From contig NZ_CAAAJC010000005.1 of assembly GCF_900640175.1 (NCBI RefSeq), positions 61,895-125,894 of the forward strand: DNA of 64,000 nt, read 5' to 3'. Source of the DNA: Legionella sp. W10-070 (GTDB taxonomy: Bacteria; Pseudomonadota; Gammaproteobacteria; Legionellales; Legionellaceae). The notes beneath the pieces were generated by a model. The model searched no databases. It saw only the letters and a program-made list of their open reading frames with translations, and was not told where the DNA came from. Positions within the stretch are counted from its first letter, which is position 1, and every line of letters begins with the position of its first letter. Below are positions 63,858 to 64,000 of this stretch, in pieces. The position numbers and the translations under genes were made by a program.

Positions 63858-64000
63858 TCAAGAACACAAAACTTTAACCCTTAAACAAAATTGATTCAGT
63901 AATCGAATCACATGAAAGCGATCGGCGACAATCATCGCATTCGGAAAATAACGCCTGATTAACTTACGGTAACTGGAACTTAAATCAATGCAGACTACCT
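63858..64000 (-). pseudogene. ISL3-family transposase fragment (continues past the window)
   Basis: In the minus strand frame from the right edge: VVCIDLSSSYRKLIRRYFP, NAMIVADRFHVIRLLNQF, then a stop after 10 more residues. The ADRFHVIRL block is the second-Asp region of ISL3/IS204 DDE transposases. About 170 further residues should follow, but the frame instead runs almost directly into the terminal repeat, so the element has lost its C-terminal part. The N-terminal half lies outside the window. Confidence 0.7.

Overview
The window looks like a chromosomal segment of a Legionella-family gammaproteobacterium, probably not Legionella pneumophila itself. The evidence is moderately AT-rich coding DNA, a PlaC-type GDSL lysophospholipase/acyltransferase, a LicA-like protein joining an F-box to a choline-kinase fold, several orphan effector-like genes, tatA-tatB without tatC, PHA synthase with a phasin, and conserved gammaproteobacterial neighbourhoods (zapA/6S RNA/ygfB-pepP-ubiH-ubiI; ubiE-ubiJ-ubiB).

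Layout. 1-5.2 kb is an accessory zone: the tail of an unknown gene, an IS982 remnant, a shrunken IS5-type element abutting a palindromic MITE, two orphan genes, a higBA toxin-antitoxin pair whose toxin is frameshifted, a truncated IS3 element with a second copy of its 57-bp end 1.6 kb away in inverse orientation, and another IS3 fragment. 5.2-9.7 kb has a 654-aa flavin monooxygenase-like protein, a Pro/Glu-rich peptide and the tex-yciA-546-aa operon. 12-15.5 kb holds glmS and plaC. 15.5-20.4 kb runs rightward: MazG-like, GNAT-like, an HPF-cold-shock fusion with a CBS protein, then acetolactate synthase-DoxX-CMD. 20.4-24.4 kb has an orphan gene, a lone receiver, rpiA, a lipoprotein and cysteine/cystathionine synthase. 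24.4-31.1 kb is the aa3 cytochrome oxidase cluster (tetrahaem cytochrome c, ctaC, ctaD, ctaG, ctaE), punctuated by palindromic repeats. 31.4-44.8 kb carries an exporter, an MFS carrier, ubiE-ubiJ-ubiB-tatA-tatB, msrBA, mltB, phaC, the F-box/kinase gene and yhhQ. 44.9-53 kb has trehalase, a MacAB-TolC-like export operon and an outer-membrane barrel. 53-58.8 kb is ubiI-ubiH-pepP-ygfB, zapA, a phasin and 6S RNA. 58.8-64 kb has an orphan gene, uvrB, an aspartate aminotransferase, tRNA-Asn and an ISL3 remnant.

The most distinctive signal that is not a gene is a set of palindromic repeats flanked by TA dinucleotides. In three cases the stop codon of the host gene (ctaE, ctaG, tatB) is a hybrid: TA from the target and G from the first base of the repeat. 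The most distinctive gene is the F-box/choline-kinase fusion, a likely secreted effector. No CRISPR array, prophage or complete secretion locus was seen.
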